The notes beneath the pieces were generated by a model that saw nothing but the letters and a program-made list of their open reading frames with translations, made no database searches and was not told the DNA's origin. From Desulfurococcaceae archaeon AG1 (GTDB taxonomy: Archaea; Thermoproteota; Thermoprotei_A; Sulfolobales; AG1): a stretch of 64,000 nt of DNA. Every line of letters starts with the position of its first letter. Within the stretch, counting starts at the first letter, position 1. Shown here one piece after another: positions 27,104-37,621 of the stretch. Location: contig BEWT01000006.1 of the NCBI GenBank assembly GCA_003116855.1, positions 1-64,000 on the forward strand, in the 5' to 3' direction. The position numbers and the translations under genes are program-made.

Positions 27104-27397
27104 GTGCCTGAGAAGGATAAGCTTATTGGGGGCGGGTTGATGCTTATAAGCGCAGTTGTTCTGTTGGTGTATATATACGGGTTGTTTTTTAACGAAGCTC
27201 TAGGACAGTTGTTAATAAAGCTAACAGTATTTGTGGCTGTTGCTGGTGTTATGGGGATACTTGGATGGATAGGATATACTCTGGCTACAACTCCTCCCCC
27301 AAAGCCTTTAGAAGAGATTGAGAAGGAGATCGAGGAGGAGCTTAAGAAGCTGGAAGGCCAGAAAGGAGGGTCTGAGAAGAGTAGCGAGGCGAAATAG
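27104..27397 (+). CDS. Small two-helix membrane protein
   Basis: 97 residues from a GTG. There are two membrane helices (about 8-29 and 36-58), a hinge TLATTPPPKP, and a highly charged C-terminal helix EEIEKEIEEELKKLE that is probably a cytoplasmic coiled coil. The hinge-plus-helix arrangement looks conserved and crenarchaeal, but no function is known to me. A TATA box lies just upstream. A T-rich stretch between its stop and the convergent glutamate synthase gene could end both transcripts. Confidence 0.7.
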   Translation: MPEKDKLIGGGLMLISAVVLLVYIYGLFFNEALGQLLIKLTVFVAVAGVMGILGWIGYTLATTPPPKPLEEIEKEIEEELKKLEGQKGGSEKSSEAK

Positions 27398-27415
27398 CTA
27401 ATAATACTTTGTTTT

Positions 27416-29422
27416 TTACCTAGACCCCGCAATCTTTCTCGCAGTTATTACAGTATATTTATCGTTAAGTAGCTCGGTATAATCCCTCCCAAGATCCCTA
27501 CTATATTCCTCAATAACCGGGAGCAGTTCTTTAATCTCCTCTTCATATAGTTCTCTATACTCGTACCTCGGCATCCCTATCCTCTCCTCATATAACTTTC
27601 TAGCATATCTCATCACCTCCTCTGGTAGTTTATCTATCAGATCTATGTAGGACTGGTCCGCGAGATCCTCTAGATCCCTGCTCTTTATGTATCCCTCAAT
27701 AACCATGGCTTTAAGGAATCTGAGCATCTCAACCCTTGGTGGTTGGGGTCCTATTCTAGCTGGATATACCTTCCCCCTAATATATATTCTACCACCAACC
27801 ATTCCGGAGCCAACATAACTCCCAACAGGTTCGGATCTGTTATTTTTATTCAAGATAATAATTACCCCTCCAGCCATATATTCCCCAAGATAATCATCAA
27901 CCCTCCCACCTATCACTAGGTAAGGCCTCTTCTCCCTATACTCCCTCATCTGGATCCCAACCCTATTACCCGCATTTCCACCAACAAAGATCTTGCCGCC
28001 TTGAAGTGTTTGAGCTAGCACGTCTCTAGCATCGCCTGTGATGACAACCTTACCCCCATGCATAGTGTCTCCACAATCATCACCAACATTGCCATATACG
28101 TAGAAATAGTTCGCCTCGTTGAGATTCGCTAGACAATTGCCAACAACCCCGTAAAGCTCTATCCTAACGTTTTTTACCCCACGCCTTGGGAGACTTATAC
28201 CTATATATCTATGCCCCATAACATTAGCTATCCTAACGATATTCTTGGTAGACGCTACTCTCGCTATCTCGCTATCAAGACCCTTATAGTCGATATACCT
28301 AGCATCTATGTCAAAGCCTTCTGGGGTAAAGATAGGTGGTGGAGAGAAGCTCTCAAGCTCCTCTTCAGGCCTTCCATAGCTTATTATACCCTTCTTATAT
28401 GAGGCTATGAAGTAGTACCCAGGCTTGAGGGTCCAGACCCTAGCGTTTGGGCTCAGCTCTCTCACTTCGTTTTCTTCGCTAGCAGCATATATCCACTCTT
28501 GATCCTCTGCTAATATTACCGGTCTGAACTTAGATCTATCGGCTATCACGATCATATATAGATCATCGCCCGAGCTATAGCCTATAATTGCTGTAAATGG
28601 ACCGTCAAGCCTAGCATTCCTATATATGTAGTCAGTCGATGGGTCTAGTATATGGTGCTTTCTAGAAGGGTTAGCGAGAATCTTCACAGCATCCTCTACA
28701 TCGTAGCCCTCGCTTAAGAGCTGGTCAAAAAGCATAGCCACAACCTCGCTATCCGTACCAACAAAGCCTCCCCACCCCCTTGAGCTTAGGAACTCAACGT
28801 TAGCTCCAAAAGAACTTAGATCACCATTATGCACTATAGCTATATCGAATGTCGCGAACGGATGGGACCAGTAGGGATAATGCCCAGGCGAGTTTGTAGG
28901 CTGTCTAGTGTGGGCTAGCCACATATCACCCTCGATGTTATGGATACTATAGAGTTTTGCTATATCCTCTGGATAACCCACTCCTTTATATACGTCAACA
29001 GATCTCCCGGCACTATATACCTTACCAACCCTCTTGATCCATAGAAGTGTGTTAAGCTTCATAATAGCTTTCTTAAGAATAGTGGTGCTGCTAGCTTCAA
29101 CACCGAGCCTGTATGAGCATATATTGCTACTACATACCTCAACGTTGTGTGATACCACCTTTACACCATAGGCTGCGAGTTCTCTGAATACCTCCGCTAG
29201 CACATTAGGATCTTTTTCAACGAATACCTTAACATAGTATCTATGATTACTGCCAACACCGCTTTCCTCTAGGTTGAATACCGCGAAACCTGCTCCCTTA
29301 TCACTCCCCCTATATCTTACCCTCTCTATAGCCCTAACTACTTCCTCGCCCCTTATCTTCCGCGAGCCCTTCTTTCTAAGGATGCCTAGTATGCCACACC
29401 CAGAGGGTTCATACCTCATCAT
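27416..29422 (-). CDS. Glutamate synthase: amidotransferase plus GXGXG domains
   Basis: 668 residues. The N-terminal class II glutamine amidotransferase domain has its catalytic cysteine at C9 (CGILGI), preceded by eight residues that would need removal. [15 protein letters not shown] and [12 protein letters not shown] follow. The C-terminal half is the GltB GXGXG beta-helix, with repeats such as [28 protein letters not shown] and [14 protein letters not shown]. It overlaps the upstream FMN-domain gene by 4 bp. In most archaea these two domains are separate genes flanking or following the FMN domain; here they are one protein. Together with 29419-31566 it should yield glutamate from glutamine and 2-oxoglutarate. 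Confidence 0.85.
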   Translation of the reverse strand: MMRYEPSGCGILGILRKKGSRKIRGEEVVRAIERVRYRGSDKGAGFAVFNLEESGVGSNHRYYVKVFVEKDPNVLAEVFRELAAYGVKVVSHNVEVCSSNICSYRLGVEASSTTILKKAIMKLNTLLWIKRVGKVYSAGRSVDVYKGVGYPEDIAKLYSIHNIEGDMWLAHTRQPTNSPGHYPYWSHPFATFDIAIVHNGDLSSFGANVEFLSSRGWGGFVGTDSEVVAMLFDQLLSEGYDVEDAVKILANPSRKHHILDPSTDYIYRNARLDGPFTAIIGYSSGDDLYMIVIADRSKFRPVILAEDQEWIYAASEENEVRELSPNARVWTLKPGYYFIASYKKGIISYGRPEEELESFSPPPIFTPEGFDIDARYIDYKGLDSEIARVASTKNIVRIANVMGHRYIGISLPRRGVKNVRIELYGVVGNCLANLNEANYFYVYGNVGDDCGDTMHGGKVVITGDARDVLAQTLQGGKIFVGGNAGNRVGIQMREYREKRPYLVIGGRVDDYLGEYMAGGVIIILNKNNRSEPVGSYVGSGMVGGRIYIRGKVYPARIGPQPPRVEMLRFLKAMVIEGYIKSRDLEDLADQSYIDLIDKLPEEVMRYARKLYEERIGMPRYEYRELYEEEIKELLPVIEEYSRDLGRDYTELLNDKYTVITARKIAGSR

Positions 29423-31566
29423 AGCGAACCAGCCTGTTTAACCCTTATCCCTAGTGCTATGGGATCCTGCAACCCAACAGCTCTTAGTAGTTCTCTGTTA
29501 CCTGTTAGTGTTGATTGAAGGCTATAGACTCCTGAGGCTCCTGCTAAGAGCGATATTTCTTTCTTAATACCTGCTAATAGGTTGAATGCTTTTCTTTTAA
29601 GATTCTCCCTATTCCCACTCCCAATAGCTATCTCGAGGATCTTGTTTGATATGATAACACTATCTGCCCCAAGCATGATAAGCTTGACTATATCGCCGGG
29701 ATCTCTGATCCTTGAAGATTTTGCCAGTATATCGTATCTATACCTAATCCCGGCGTTCTTCAATATTGTGTCGAGCTCTGAAACCACTAGCTCTAGATCC
29801 TGATCCCCTAGATCCTCGTCGACGATGTATCCGAGGATCCCCTTTATCTCAACAATCCTTTGCAGAATCCTTGTTGATGATGGTATTCTTAGGTATTTAC
29901 CGATCCTTGGAAGATCATCCCACTCAACAACCCCTCCCCAGTCCCGGCTAATCGATATCTCCTCAAACCCCTCGTCAGCCTTATCTGTAAAGAGCCCTGT
30001 TCCAAGAGCTAGCGAAGCCCACTCAATAGCCCTTCTAGTCTCCCCCTCAGCATCGGTTATATCGAAGATCACTGGTGCAGATATATATAGCTTTCCCCCA
30101 GCTAGGTAGAAACCGGTTTCGATATCCTCTCTATAGGGGTCTATAGAGGGTCTTGTTACCTGTGCTCCATCTATCCTTAGCCAGTCAGCTATCCTGTATG
30201 GCTTCTCAACATCCGGAGGTCCTGTGCTCCCCATACCTATTATAACCGGGTCTCCTTTCGTTACGAGTTCGCCTAGGTAGGAGAGTCTCCTCCTACTCCA
30301 CAGCTCGCCAACACGATATTCAGGATCTGTCGCAAGACCCTCTATACCTAGAATCTCCAGTATACTTTTAGGGAGATCTTCACCAACTAACAGATCCCTC
30401 CTCCCCCTAAGCTCCCTAACACTCTTGAGACCCAGCAAGTCTAGGATGTTTGCAAGCTCCAGTGTAAAGCCTCTTATGAAGTTGACAAGACCTCTATACC
30501 CAAACTCTATGTCAAGCATCCTTGTCCCGTCTATCTTGTTTGTAAGCGCTGCTGGGCAGTTACCGACATGGCATTTATGTATCATTATACATCCCATGGC
30601 TATCAGAGCACCCGTGCCTATGCTGACAACATCAGCGCCAAGGGCTATCAGTTTTGCAGCATCCGTGGCGTTAGATACCCTGCCTCCGGCTATTATTACA
30701 AACCTATCTCTAAGCCCGTTCCTCTCAAGTATAGTGTTTGCCGATGCTACAGCAAGCTCTATAGGTATCCCCACATTATCCCTAACCATCAGTGGTGTCG
30801 CACCCGTACCAGCACCATGTCCATCTATTATCACACCATCAGCGCCCATCCTAGCTATCCCTGAGACTATGTATGGAGTGTAGTTCGTCGCAGCAACTTT
30901 CACATAGACGGGTTTCCCAGTAGCTTCTTTGAGAGCCTCGATCCTTTGACCGAGATCCTCTATTGAGTATATATCATGATGGGGAGCCGGTGATATCGCG
31001 TCAGAACCTATAGGTATCCTTCTCGTCAGCGATATAGGCTCTGTCACCTTTGAGCCCGGAAGATGCCCCCCTATACCCGGCTTTGCCCCCTGGCCTATCT
31101 TTATAACCACACCCAGCCCCTTCATGAGGACCGATATATCAACACCAAACCTAGCCGACGCCCACTGGATAAAGATCCTCTTGTACTTGGCAACCTCAGG
31201 ATGTAATCCTCCTTCTCCTGTACCTGCGAGCACTTCTGTTGCGTCGGCAGCCATAGCTATCGCTATATTGGGGTTACCGCTTAGTGCGCCATACGACATA
31301 TCGCCTAAGTATATGGGTGATGCCATATATATTCCCGAGATCTCTGTTGATGTATCGGCTACAGGATTCTCGTCAGGAAATAACCCGGCGTCTTCAAACC
31401 TAAATCTAACACGATCCAGTATTCTCATACTATTCTTTCTAGTAACGAACACCTTATAGGGCTTTCCGGTTGCAGCGAGTCTTCTTATATGATCTATTCT
31501 CTCGATATCCCAGAATTCGTCCCCTAACTGCCTTGGCACTGCCAGATACGATCTGACAATCACCAT
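29419..31566 (-). CDS. gltB: Glutamate synthase, FMN/Fe-S catalytic subunit
   Basis: 715 residues. FMN-domain motifs: [49 protein letters not shown]-like [13 protein letters not shown], and [12 protein letters not shown]. The Fe-S ligands lie in [16 protein letters not shown]. About 270 further residues after the catalytic core contain a second, barrel-like segment ([19 protein letters not shown]) that may be a degenerate repeat. I chose ATG 31566, because a TATA box (AGTATATAAGC, 31599-31609) places transcription initiation around 31575, at the alternative GTG. First gene of a two-gene operon. Confidence 0.85.
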   Translation of the reverse strand: MVIVRSYLAVPRQLGDEFWDIERIDHIRRLAATGKPYKVFVTRKNSMRILDRVRFRFEDAGLFPDENPVADTSTEISGIYMASPIYLGDMSYGALSGNPNIAIAMAADATEVLAGTGEGGLHPEVAKYKRIFIQWASARFGVDISVLMKGLGVVIKIGQGAKPGIGGHLPGSKVTEPISLTRRIPIGSDAISPAPHHDIYSIEDLGQRIEALKEATGKPVYVKVAATNYTPYIVSGIARMGADGVIIDGHGAGTGATPLMVRDNVGIPIELAVASANTILERNGLRDRFVIIAGGRVSNATDAAKLIALGADVVSIGTGALIAMGCIMIHKCHVGNCPAALTNKIDGTRMLDIEFGYRGLVNFIRGFTLELANILDLLGLKSVRELRGRRDLLVGEDLPKSILEILGIEGLATDPEYRVGELWSRRRLSYLGELVTKGDPVIIGMGSTGPPDVEKPYRIADWLRIDGAQVTRPSIDPYREDIETGFYLAGGKLYISAPVIFDITDAEGETRRAIEWASLALGTGLFTDKADEGFEEISISRDWGGVVEWDDLPRIGKYLRIPSSTRILQRIVEIKGILGYIVDEDLGDQDLELVVSELDTILKNAGIRYRYDILAKSSRIRDPGDIVKLIMLGADSVIISNKILEIAIGSGNRENLKRKAFNLLAGIKKEISLLAGASGVYSLQSTLTGNRELLRAVGLQDPIALGIRVKQAGSL

Positions 31567-31597
31567 ACTACACACTTAAATAAATCCGTCTTTTCAA

Positions 31598-31610
31598 GCT
31601 TATATACTTT
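31598..31610 (-). promoter_or_regulatory. TATA box of the glutamate synthase operon
   Basis: AAAGTATATAAGC on the minus strand is centred about 38 bp before the ATG at 31566, giving a very short leader. Confidence 0.6.
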
Positions 31611-32170
31611 TCTCAAGTTAATAGTTAAACTAAACCTATACATGTAAAAAAAGATTTTATACCCCATCATCGCTACCCCCGCCTCAGAGGTAAAATAATA
31701 AATATAATTTATACCCACACAGTTAAGCACAAGGGTAGGCTTATATTGTTGTCAACTATAAAGATCACGACGGAAACTGCCTCGTTATAGTGTAACAAGC
31801 GGGTAACCTTAGACTCTTGATCTTTGATATATTATGGTTTTAAGTTTATCGCTCTTGATCGTATTAATCATTCCGTGTAGATCCGTATCTCGCCCGCTTT
31901 TAAGCTAGATATAGCCGGTTCCTAATCCCACTTACCATACTTTACCCTCACTCTAAGCCACCTTCTTGTTTGGAACGAATATATTCTCCTAATTTTTAGA
32001 TAATATTTATAACCATAGAGTATGAGTAGTAGAGCGATACATCGGATCTTGAACCTTACACCATTGACCCTAATAGCCGGTTTTAGATAAAGAGATCTAT
32101 ACAGGCTAGGCAGAGACCCCCTAGGTAGGAAACACACCAAGGGATATCTTAAACATGTAAAGCCTCGGCT
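31611..32170. other. Non-coding gap between glutamate synthase and enolase
   Basis: About 560 bp, A/T-rich, no gene seen. The open minus-strand frame at 31922-32140 is arginine/tyrosine-rich without domain signals. Confidence 0.5.
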
Positions 32171-33451
32171 CTATCTTATCCTCATATATCTAGCCTCGCC
32201 ACCTAGGTAATGCTCTATCCGCAATATCTCATTATACTTCGATGTTCTCTCTCCTCTTGCTGGTGCCCCCATTTTTACTAGCTGTGTTTTAAGGCCGATT
32301 GCTATATGTGATATCGAGGTATCCTCAGTATCCCCGCTTCTATGGCTAGTTATAACAATGACCCCGGATCTCATAGCCTCTTGGGCAAAATCCATTGCTT
32401 CTGTGAATGTCCCTGCCTGGTTTATCTTCATTATAGCTCCCCCAACAGCTCCTGCCTCTATAGCTTTCCTCAGCCTCTCCTTGTTTGTTGAGAGCAGGTC
32501 GTCGCCCACTACTACAGTTTTCCCTAGCCTTTTCCTCAGATCTGAGAAACCCTCCAGATCGTTCTCTTCAAGGGGATCTTCTATCGATAATAATGGGTAT
32601 CTCGACGATAGATCTACGATCAGATCTATCATCTCGCCTTTGGAAAGGCGTTTATCGTCAACGATGTAGAAGCCATCCCTATAGATCTGGGACGCTGCTA
32701 TGTCGAGCGCGAGATATATATCATCCCCACAGCTATACCCACTCTTCGAGATGGCTTTCTCAAGCATGTCGAGAGCCTCATAGATACTCCTCATCGGGGG
32801 CGCGAAGCCTCCTTCATCACCAACATTTATACTGCTCTTTCCATACTTCTCCTTCAAAAGATCCTTGAGTGTTTTGTAAACCTCGACACCAGCTCTCAAA
32901 GCCTCTGAAAAGCTATCAAATCCTGTAGGGACTATCAGGAATTCCTGAAACGATAGCTCATTACCAGCATGGGCACCACCATTTATCAAGTTCATCATGG
33001 GCACGGGGATCTCTCTAGCCGATAGCCCGCCTATGTAAGCATATAAGGGCATGCCAGCAGTGTCAGCAGCTGCCTTGAGGTTGGCAAGGCTTACTGCTGT
33101 TGTTGCATTGCCGCCTAGTCTCGATTTATTCGGTGTTCCATCGATCTGTATGAGCTTTTGATCTATATCTCTCTGCATTCTAGAGTCAAGCCCTACTAGA
33201 GCTGGTGCCACATATCTCCTAATATTATCCACAGCCCTTAGCACAGATCTACCCTTATAGATCTTTGGATCCCCATCCCTCAGTTCATAAGCTTCAAAAG
33301 AGCTCCTAGAAGCCCCCGAAGGCGATATAGCCCTACCAATACCCTTCTTAGTCTTAACAATAGCCTCTACAGTAGGATCTCCTCTGGAGTCGAGAACCTG
33401 GATAGCATCTATATATTCAATTACATAGATATTTTCCAAATAACACACCAT
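32171..33451 (-). CDS. eno: Enolase (phosphopyruvate hydratase)
   Basis: 426 residues with full-length enolase architecture: VLDSRGDPTVEA near residue 19, the SGASRSSFEA loop, and NGGAHAGNELSFQEF near 156. Metal ligands sit in LALDIAASQ, SIEDPLEEND and VGDDLLSTN, the catalytic lysine in AIMKINQAG, and the C-terminal SHRSGDTED motif is present. It interconverts 2-phosphoglycerate and phosphoenolpyruvate in glycolysis/gluconeogenesis. The ATG at 33451 is about 24 bp from the centre of a TATA box, so the mRNA should be leaderless or nearly so. Confidence 0.95.
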   Translation of the reverse strand: MVCYLENIYVIEYIDAIQVLDSRGDPTVEAIVKTKKGIGRAISPSGASRSSFEAYELRDGDPKIYKGRSVLRAVDNIRRYVAPALVGLDSRMQRDIDQKLIQIDGTPNKSRLGGNATTAVSLANLKAAADTAGMPLYAYIGGLSAREIPVPMMNLINGGAHAGNELSFQEFLIVPTGFDSFSEALRAGVEVYKTLKDLLKEKYGKSSINVGDEGGFAPPMRSIYEALDMLEKAISKSGYSCGDDIYLALDIAASQIYRDGFYIVDDKRLSKGEMIDLIVDLSSRYPLLSIEDPLEENDLEGFSDLRKRLGKTVVVGDDLLSTNKERLRKAIEAGAVGGAIMKINQAGTFTEAMDFAQEAMRSGVIVITSHRSGDTEDTSISHIAIGLKTQLVKMGAPARGERTSKYNEILRIEHYLGGEARYMRIR

Positions 33452-33470
33452 CAGGATTATTCATGGCGGC

Positions 33471-33480
33471 TTTTTATACC
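33471..33480 (-). promoter_or_regulatory. TATA box of eno
   Basis: GGTATAAAAA on the minus strand, 20-29 bp before the enolase ATG. This spacing predicts transcription starting at the start codon. Confidence 0.6.
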
Positions 33481-34030
33481 CCACTGTCTAGGTTCTAGAA
33501 GATGAACAAACAAACTGTTCAAGGTTTATAACTGTCAATCCATTTAGTAACAGAAGATCTTCACATATTTATAGAGGCATTTCTCTTCGCAACTATTTTG
33601 GGAATTGCTGTAATCTTTGGAAACACCGTGTTTATCACCGTCATATATACGGGAGAGCTGATTCCTCACCAATGCGGAGAAATATTTATATTATAAAGAT
33701 CTTTATGGTTTTTAGCGATTAACCGATCTTCATGTCGCGCTAGATTGTGATAAAAGTAGCGCCCCAAGTCATCGGAAGAATAGTCTCCCAAGCTAGGGAT
33801 CGCTTAAACGGGCAAGGCGAAGATAAAGGCCTTGATAAAAGAGGCTATGAGATGAGAGATGCCGGGAACAACTAGTATCCTAGTATCAAAGGGTACTAAC
33901 TACTATAATGCCGAACACATGTGAGATGATCTTTATATTGGGTGACAATGGGGCTAGACAGTATATACTTTATGCGTATTGATCTTGAGTGAAAGAATAT
34001 TAGGCTTCAGATCATATCCTCTATAGGGAT
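33481..34030. other. Gap between eno and hsp20
   Basis: About 550 bp with no gene seen. Near 33885-33905 the repeated text TAGTATC/GGTACTA gives a weak stem. A TATA-like CTTTATATTGG lies at about 33930-33940. Confidence 0.4.
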
Positions 34031-34591
34031 ATGACTATGAGAAGGAGAAAATCTATATTTGATATATTTGATGAGCTGATTAGGGAGATAGATAGAGAGA
34101 TCCATGAGGAATTCATGGATCTCCAGAGGAGGTTCATGTCAGAAATAAGAGAGTTATCAGAAGAGGTTGAGAGACAGGGTTTCCCAAAACGATTCGTCTA
34201 TGGGTTTAGAATAACCATAGGCCCAGATGGTGTTCCAAGGGTTGAGAGGTTTGGAAACGTGAGAAGACAGCCTGTAAGAGAGGGTGCGCCGATTAGAGAG
34301 ATAGGCTACTCCGAGGAAGTGGAACCTCTTGTCGATATATACGAGGATGCCGACATGATAACAGTCGTTGCCGAAATGCCCGGAGTTGAGAAAGATAGGA
34401 TAAAGGTAAGGGCCGTTGATAGGAAACTCATCATAGAAGCTAAGAATGGCAAAAAATACTATAAAGAGGTAGAACTACCAGCAGAGGTAGATATGGATAG
34501 CGCCAAGGCCAGCTATAAGAACGGCGTCCTGGAGGTTAAGCTTAAAAAGCTGAAGAAAGAGGAAAAGGGTAAAGAAATACATATAGAATAA
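34031..34591 (+). CDS. Small heat-shock protein (Hsp20/alpha-crystallin)
   Basis: 186 residues. A long charged N-terminal arm (LIREIDREIHEEF) precedes an alpha-crystallin domain that runs from about residue 98 (EPLVDIYEDADMITVVAEMPGV) to 175. The domain includes the conserved A-x-x-x-N-G-V-L signature as ASYKNGVLEVKL. The C-terminal IxI-like tail is EIHIE. Acts as an ATP-independent holdase chaperone. The N-arm is longer than in the smallest archaeal Hsp20s (~140 residues). Confidence 0.9.
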   Translation: MTMRRRKSIFDIFDELIREIDREIHEEFMDLQRRFMSEIRELSEEVERQGFPKRFVYGFRITIGPDGVPRVERFGNVRRQPVREGAPIREIGYSEEVEPLVDIYEDADMITVVAEMPGVEKDRIKVRAVDRKLIIEAKNGKKYYKEVELPAEVDMDSAKASYKNGVLEVKLKKLKKEEKGKEIHIE

Positions 34592-34770
34592 ACTATTTTC
34601 TAGTAAATCGTTGTTTAATAGTGTTTTCTACCACTACATCCTCTCTACTTACAGGGTGCGTCAAACGCGGAATACTGATGAGAATCCATCCTAGATATAT
34701 AGATACTAAGAACAGAGCAGCACACAGCTAGAATCGGCTAGCCAAAACCGAGAAGCTCTGCTTATCGATG

Positions 34771-35697
34771 CTACACCAGAATTAGATGCTTTTCTGAGAA
34801 ACCATTAAAACCGTCGAGATCTAGTCTATATGCTGCTGCATATGCGTTATAATATGGTGCTCCTTTTCTGGAGAATATTGTTAGAACCCGTGCTCCATGG
34901 TTAAGCTTATACCCCTCCCACACAGCTTCGTGTCCTCTTACTATTATCTTTACACCGGTTTTCTTGATGAACTCGTTTGTTATAACATTACCCCAGAGGA
35001 ATCCTGCGCCCCTTGGTGATGGTATATAGTCTATGTCAGGATCCTCTGTAGGGTCGTTCCACAGGATCTCTTCCAACGTCCTCTCATCATGATCAGCGTC
35101 TAGAATGCATCTAAAATCAGACCAACAGCTTGTGGTTGATAGAACCGGTATTCCTCCGTGGAGAAACACTACTGTATCTCTATATATTGCAGCATATGGA
35201 AGCAGATCGAATATTTGTCTAGAAACCTTATATATCTCATCACCCTCACCACCATATATAGCTCTAAGGATCTCTGGATAATCATGGGGATATACGGGGA
35301 GAAAATCGGGGGGTTCGTGATTACCCCTGAGAGTTATTACATTCCCTCTATATCTTTTTTTAAGCAGCGCTATGAATAGCAATGTTTCAAGCTGCTTACT
35401 TCCCCTATCCACGTAATCCCCAAGGAATATTAGGAGCCCGTTGCTCTCAAGGATCTTCTCTATATTCACGTAGCTAAGCAGCTGGATCAAAGTATCCAGG
35501 TCGCCGTGTATGTCACCTATAACAACTGCTTCGCGGTGTCTCCGAGGCTCTATCTCAACTAAACCTCTAGGCCTGCTTCTCGCCACATGCTCTTCTTTCA
35601 ACAAATCTCTAAAGCTCATTAACACGACCATAACGTCTTCAGGCTTTCTTACAAGATCCATTACCTCTTTTTCCAGATTCTGTAGCATCTCCCGCAC
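34771..35697 (-). CDS. PPP-family serine/threonine protein phosphatase
   Basis: 308 residues with all three PPP signatures in order: GDIHGDLDTL (near 75), GDYVDRGSKQLE (near 109) and RGNHEPPDF (near 140). Later HGGIP and RGHEAVWEG metal histidines follow. This is a two-metal phosphoprotein phosphatase of the PP1/PP2A type found in crenarchaea. The start is taken as GTG 35697, since a TATA-like AACAAATATACC (about 35720-35731) predicts initiation near it; ATG 35688 is an alternative. An ~80-residue N-terminal region before the first motif is longer than in minimal archaeal PPPs. Confidence 0.88.
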   Translation of the reverse strand: MREMLQNLEKEVMDLVRKPEDVMVVLMSFRDLLKEEHVARSRPRGLVEIEPRRHREAVVIGDIHGDLDTLIQLLSYVNIEKILESNGLLIFLGDYVDRGSKQLETLLFIALLKKRYRGNVITLRGNHEPPDFLPVYPHDYPEILRAIYGGEGDEIYKVSRQIFDLLPYAAIYRDTVVFLHGGIPVLSTTSCWSDFRCILDADHDERTLEEILWNDPTEDPDIDYIPSPRGAGFLWGNVITNEFIKKTGVKIIVRGHEAVWEGYKLNHGARVLTIFSRKGAPYYNAYAAAYRLDLDGFNGFSEKHLILV

Positions 35698-35731
35698 CGT
35701 ATTATGGAGTGCCCCGAAGGTATATTTGTTT

Positions 35732-36742
35732 AGGGCTCAAGTTTCATGCAATTTGAACATACATAATACCAGCCTACTTCTCTATCAACCTATTCAAAAT
35801 ACCCAAAGCAACCTGATCTGCGATCCTTACACCTAACTTCCTGGTTTATCATCTTAGGAGAAATCGATAATAACTTGTCAACTTATATCATAGCTCTAAA
35901 CCCTCACGATTTTGTTCCCGCGTGTTTGTTAATATTTTTCCCAGCCCATGGATGCACTCCTAGCAGCAGAGCCGTAGCCAACCGTTTCTGGTTTCATGAT
36001 TGTTTATAGGGGTTGATATCGAATTTGTCTCTATAGAACATTATATAAGCTTTATTATTCTATGAGGATGCCGCTCAACAATGAGAGTAAAGATAGAGAC
36101 TCGAGGGGCAGGGTAAAAGTAAAGAGATCCAGAATGTGGGGGTTTCCCCACAGCAATGAACCAGAGCAATGCTATGAAGGGAAGCTGTGGGTAGGGGTCA
36201 CCTTGAATAGATAGGGGTCAAGGATATGGGCTCCGATGAAAGGAGCCCTGAGGCCGAGAAAGCCAAGTGAAGAGTGGTTGATATCAAGCAATATCAACAG
36301 CTATGAAGCCCGAACCTCATCTTTCTCCTCAAGTTAATGATTTACTGTGGGTTAACTATAATAGGATCCCCATTACCAAGAGATCATCGTCTAAAAGGCT
36401 TGGAACGTGTTCCCATTATTACTTAGAGAGCCGATATCGGAAACAATATAACAAAATGTAAGATCTCTGTACAAATATTCTCTAGAGCGTCAATAGGGAG
36501 ATAGCCTTTGTCTATGATTAATGATAAATATAATAAGTTTTCCATAAAGCTATAACGATCTCTATGGAACAGCTTTCTAAACATACCAGAATATATTATC
36601 AGTATCACCAAACGATATAGACCATCATGATGGGCATGTCGATAGAATTGCTCAGACCTCACACGGCTCTTCACGGGTCAGAACCGAAGTCGCTCATCAC
36701 CATAACATTATTATCCTGCCAGAATAAATTTAGAAACTAGGC
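35732..36742. other. Intergenic region holding a miniature transposon
   Basis: About 1 kb. Apart from the transposon-derived segment at 35971-36318 I see no gene; a minus-strand open frame at 36423-36674 lacks convincing protein character. Confidence 0.5.
35971..36318 (+). mobile_element. Miniature derivative of the TnpB element
   Basis: About 350 bp. The left end (GTTTC-GGTTTCATGA) and promoter-like part (GAACATTATATAAG) match the TnpB element near 3832-3860 and 4130. The right 190 bp (36131-36318) matches 5291-5480 closely, while most of tnpB is deleted. The remaining reading frame is interrupted (stop after VTLNR). Both right-end hairpins are preserved: GGGCTCC/GGAGCCC at 36228-36248 and GTTGATAT/ATATCAAC at 36277-36298. 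It shares the preceding ten bases GCCGTAGCCA with the full element, perhaps a target preference. Non-autonomous. Confidence 0.8.
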
Positions 36743-37621
36743 ATGATGAGAACCAAGCTCAGATGTGCTAGGTGTGACAAGAGCGCAGTGTATCTCGCAA
36801 GAGCGTCTGGGGAGCCTCTTTGCTTAAGATGCCTTGAGAAGAGCCTTGTGAAAAGTGTTAGGAGAGTTCTTGGGAGATATGCTAAGCTAGCCCCAGGTAC
36901 ACCTATCGTTGTGGTAGAACCTTTAATCGCTAAGCCGTGGCTTTGCTCCTCATATAAGATTCTATTGAAGGCTGTTAGGAGTCATAGAAATAGAATAGTC
37001 ATGGTGGGGTATGGGGGTGAATGTCCTGCCCACGATCACATAGATCGTGTTATACAGCTAGACAGGGAAGAGATCTTAGAGGCTTGTAGGCTTCATAACA
37101 ACCAACATGATAGAGCCGCTTGCCTCTATAGGGCTGAATACCTCTCAGGAACCATGGTGGCCGAGAAGCTGGGTATAAATACAGTACTTCTTATGAGGCC
37201 AAGAGATTTGTGCTCATTAATAGGGGTAGTTGGCATCATAGCAATGAGCCTATCCCTAGCCGTTGAATCACTCCCATTTAGGAGAACACACATAGGGATC
37301 CAGGTTATCAACCCTCTCTATGGGGTTGGCTCTCAAGATCTGATCGCACATGCTTTTTCCTTAAACCTCGTTAAAGAGGATCTCTCATGCGACCCTACAT
37401 TAGATCTCGAGGGACTCCCAGGCTATACCGATATACAGTCAATATATATGCACTCAAGCGAGATGATATATAGCTCGTCGGAGGCTGTTAGAGAGATCTT
37501 TGATAAAATGCCAGGATCCAGGTGTCCTCTATGCAGCACACCAACCGAGGAGGGTGGTTACTGCTATATATGTTCATCTCTCCTTCCTCTTCTTAAGAAG
37601 CTCCTTGATACTGCTAGATAG
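36743..37621 (+). CDS. TtuA/Ncs6-like protein lacking the PP-loop
   Basis: 292 residues. The N-terminus has the tRNA-thiolation-enzyme zinc finger (C8-x2-C11 ... C27-x2-C30) with the family wording 'CDKSAVY...SGEPLCLRC', followed by the usual VRRVLGRY helix. The ATP-binding SGGKDS that should follow is replaced by VVVEPLIAKPW. The C-terminal second zinc finger is present (CPLC near 264, CYIC near 276). The LNH-type helix and the GHxxDD motif also seem absent. I infer a catalytically dead paralogue of the TtuA/Ncs6 tRNA 2-thiouridine synthetase, perhaps a partner or decoy. The frame is intact, so it is maintained. Confidence 0.65.
   Translation: MMRTKLRCARCDKSAVYLARASGEPLCLRCLEKSLVKSVRRVLGRYAKLAPGTPIVVVEPLIAKPWLCSSYKILLKAVRSHRNRIVMVGYGGECPAHDHIDRVIQLDREEILEACRLHNNQHDRAACLYRAEYLSGTMVAEKLGINTVLLMRPRDLCSLIGVVGIIAMSLSLAVESLPFRRTHIGIQVINPLYGVGSQDLIAHAFSLNLVKEDLSCDPTLDLEGLPGYTDIQSIYMHSSEMIYSSSEAVREIFDKMPGSRCPLCSTPTEEGGYCYICSSLLPLLKKLLDTAR

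Noticed and set aside
36423-36674. Minus-strand open frame of 83 residues near the miniature transposon
   Set aside because: Composition and hydrophobicity are irregular and no motif is visible; likely chance.
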